Positions 14,701 to 16,738 of a stretch of DNA of 16,738 bases are shown piece by piece. Position numbers and translations under genes: made by a program. The stretch is taken from positions 1 to 16,738 of the forward strand of contig CASEEB010000103.1 in NCBI GenBank assembly GCA_949286815.1. Direction: 5' to 3'. This stretch comes from an uncultured Eubacteriales bacterium. GTDB lineage: Bacteria > Bacillota > Clostridia > Oscillospirales > CAG-272. The first letter of the stretch is position 1, and each line of letters opens with the position of its first letter. The notes beneath the pieces were generated by a model that was given only the letters and a program-made list of their open reading frames with translations, ran no database searches and had not been told where the DNA came from.

Positions 14701-16738
14701 TTAATATGTTGAAGATATGCTTATTTTATCGGTCTGTTGATATTCTTTTTGGCTTTCATCGGGCAATATTATCTGTACGTCAATCTTCTTTGACGAAGCT
14801 ACACTCAAATCAAATTTCCCGTTTTTGTAAACTCTGGACACATCAATATATCCGCCGGGTATCGGTATTCTTCCGCCCGCGCTTTCAACTCCCATGTACA
14901 GCGGCTTGATTCTGACCTTTAAAAAGCCGTCCTTTTCGGGAAATACGCCGAGCATCATTGCCGAGAACTCATATATCGGCGCGCTGCTCCAGCCGTGGCA
15001 CTCGCTTCTCGGACTGTCGGGATTTTCACACCAGGTTGTGCAATGCAAGTCAAGCATATGTCTCCAGCCCTCGAAAACCCTGTCGCTATACCTCTCATAG
15101 CGCCCTGCTTTCTCAAGCGCGCGGAACATGTAGTAATTCATTGAAAAAGTGCATTTTGACACTCCGGGAATCGAGAAAGCCCGGTCAATGAGTATTCCCG
15201 CCTCATCCTCTGAAACCGCTCCCGAAAGCACTGCCCAAAGCGCCGTATGCTCGCTGAATTCGGATATACCCACAACATCTGTATACATGCCGCGGTCGCG
15301 GTCAAAGCACAGATTATTTACCGCCGCCAGAACACGTTTCTTTCTCTCGCTGTATTCTTTAGCAAGCCCTGTCCTGCCGCAAGCCAGACACACTTCCGAC
15401 TGCATATCAAGAGCCGCGGCGTAAATCATACTGTACACGGTGATCGGCTTCTCCCTGCCTCCGTTGGGCACGCCGACCGGCCATGACGGAACCCAGTCGA
15501 CAAAAGGCCAATAATGAGTCGGTCCCACAAGTCCGTCCTCTCCTATCAGGTCGTCAAATCCCTGCAATACTCTGTCCGCGATCCCGCTCATGCTTTTCAC
15601 AAATCCGACATCACCGGTATATCTGAGATATTCTCTGAGCATCATGACCCAATACAGGGAAAATGAAGGTATGATCTGGCGGCCAATCGAAGGATAATTC
15701 GCCTGTATCATTCCGTCGGGAAGCTGCGACTGAGCCATGTCCACAATAATTTTTTTCTGAAGCGCGGGATTATTGGTCATGCGGAACGCGAACAGAGCCT
15801 CAAGCCCTCCGTCCATGGCATACTGCTGCTGCTCATAATAAGGGCAGTCCACAAACATCTCGTGCGACGAGCAATCGACCGTATTAAGGCTCACTTTCCA
15901 CATCCTGTTAAACATCTCATCGCTCGATTCAAAGCTTCCGACTCCTCCGGACTCAGCGCACCCGGCAAACGGATAGACAAATCTTGACGCATAAACCTTA
16001 AAATCAAGAAATTCTCCCTCGGTCTCTACCTTTATGTACCTGAATGAACGGTACCAGAAAGGAGAATAGCTCTGCTCTACTCCATTGGCGCAAAGAGTGT
16101 CCCACGCGCCGACAAGCACGCCGTCCGTATTGTCCCTGAGCGTCTTACACGCATTTCCGTTGCTGTCAAATGAGGTATAACATTCCGCGTAAATCACGTT
16201 TATTCTGTTACCTTTATCCGAACTGTATAAAAAATCGACATACGCGGTAACATATTCCCCGGCGTCAAACTCAATTACGGTTTTTCCGTCCGACGAATAC
16301 CTCTTTATCTCCTTCATCTCTTTTGCGGCTTCGGGGTGAAGCAGCGGAATCGGACGCTCCTTTAACATATAAGGCTCTCCGAGTCCGAACAAATTTATAC
16401 ATGAGGATTCGGGATGCGGCTCATACATTTCGCAGATTTCCTCGCGCGACAATACAAAATTCTCTTTGACGTCCTCAAACGGCGGAATCGAACTGTGCAG
16501 TCCGGGACAGGCGTGAAAAGCTACCGAATCAACCTTATCGCAGGTCCAGCTTCTATCCGATATCACGGACAAAGTCCCGGTCTTTCCGCTAACCGTGCCG
16601 CAAAACCAAAGCGCCGGTCTTTCCCTGCGATAAACCGATATAAATTCACCGTTCGCGACATGCAATACTTTTATTTCAATCGTATTGATACCCGCTTTCA
16701 GATATTTTGCCGCGTCTAATTTTTCATAGTATGTAACA
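14701..16738 (-). CDS. GH78-type alpha-L-rhamnosidase (partial, N-terminus beyond window)
   Basis: The frame stays open to the right edge (first full codon at 16737), giving 678 residues; the TTG at 16665 is an internal Leu codon, not the start, because upstream residues (KLDAAKYLKAGINTIEIKV) continue the fold. Layout: end of a beta-sandwich, a second beta domain with a WTCDKVD-like region, an (alpha/alpha)6 barrel (about 275-600) and a C-terminal beta-sandwich (about 600-678). Residues D297, E302 and D309 fall with the +5 and +12 spacing of the GH78 signature DCPxxxE...D, and E571 in TTWCEN matches the later catalytic Glu; HGWSSAPIYEF follows. Such enzymes release terminal rhamnose from plant polysaccharides, flavonoid glycosides or saponins. 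No signal peptide can be judged. Typical length is 700-1100. Instead of the usual arginine-aspartate-glutamate triad at the acid site it has Tyr-Tyr-Glu. The gene converges with addA. Confidence 0.8.
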   Translation of the reverse strand, partial: VTYYEKLDAAKYLKAGINTIEIKVLHVANGEFISVYRRERPALWFCGTVSGKTGTLSVISDRSWTCDKVDSVAFHACPGLHSSIPPFEDVKENFVLSREEICEMYEPHPESSCINLFGLGEPYMLKERPIPLLHPEAAKEMKEIKRYSSDGKTVIEFDAGEYVTAYVDFLYSSDKGNRINVIYAECYTSFDSNGNACKTLRDNTDGVLVGAWDTLCANGVEQSYSPFWYRSFRYIKVETEGEFLDFKVYASRFVYPFAGCAESGGVGSFESSDEMFNRMWKVSLNTVDCSSHEMFVDCPYYEQQQYAMDGGLEALFAFRMTNNPALQKKIIVDMAQSQLPDGMIQANYPSIGRQIIPSFSLYWVMMLREYLRYTGDVGFVKSMSGIADRVLQGFDDLIGEDGLVGPTHYWPFVDWVPSWPVGVPNGGREKPITVYSMIYAAALDMQSEVCLACGRTGLAKEYSERKKRVLAAVNNLCFDRDRGMYTDVVGISEFSEHTALWAVLSGAVSEDEAGILIDRAFSIPGVSKCTFSMNYYMFRALEKAGRYERYSDRVFEGWRHMLDLHCTTWCENPDSPRSECHGWSSAPIYEFSAMMLGVFPEKDGFLKVRIKPLYMGVESAGGRIPIPGGYIDVSRVYKNGKFDLSVASSKKIDVQIILPDESQKEYQQTDKISISSTY

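Noticed and set aside
16663..16665. TTG as the start of the rhamnosidase gene
   Set aside because: The same frame continues upstream to the window edge with residues that fit the N-terminal beta domain, so the gene is cut by the edge.
16414..16719. Open frame of 101 codons on the plus strand near the right edge
   Set aside because: Antisense to the rhamnosidase frame, which stays open to the edge with a recognisable fold.

Overview
The window looks like chromosomal DNA of a Gram-positive, low-to-mid GC member of the Clostridia, possibly a gut Oscillospirales-type bacterium. This is inferred from the AddAB pair (the Firmicutes counterpart of RecBCD), a membrane-anchored HtrA next to an OmpR-type two-component system, GGAGG-type ribosome binding sites with TTG and GTG starts, and a family 78 glycoside hydrolase. 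Both ends cut through genes.

Left part, minus strand. Bases 1-645 hold the N-terminal part of a secreted protein with a likely ricin-type beta-trefoil, clearly more AT-rich than the rest, with its own consensus promoter (739-766). After a strong terminator (about 847-903) come a DPM1/ALG5-like family 2 glycosyltransferase (933-1646) and an RlmA-type 23S rRNA guanine-N1 methyltransferase (1766-2596). The methyltransferase gene lies between two near-identical inverted copies of a 27-base sequence (1731-1758 and 2645-2671), each next to its own palindromes. This is the least explained structure in the window.

Middle, minus strand. An htrA - response regulator - sensor kinase cluster (6582 down to 2848) reads as an envelope-stress module: a membrane-tethered serine protease with a PDZ domain plus a canonical phosphorelay.

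Right part. A divergent intergenic region (6583-6764) carries promoters for htrA and for a plus-strand operon: a compact queG-like gene, addB and addA (6765-14573). queG overlaps addB by 8 bases and addA follows after 23 bases. AddB and AddA keep all expected helicase, nuclease and iron-sulfur residues, so the complex should be functional. A bidirectional terminator (14619-14667) separates addA from the convergent GH78-type alpha-L-rhamnosidase gene, which runs off the right edge.

I see no CRISPR array, tRNA, rRNA, transposase, phage gene or recognisable defence system. Most genes are ordinary housekeeping or accessory genes. The points worth a second look are the inverted repeats and hairpin leader around the methyltransferase gene, the AT-rich lectin-like gene, the compact QueG in an operon with addBA, and the altered catalytic signature of the rhamnosidase.
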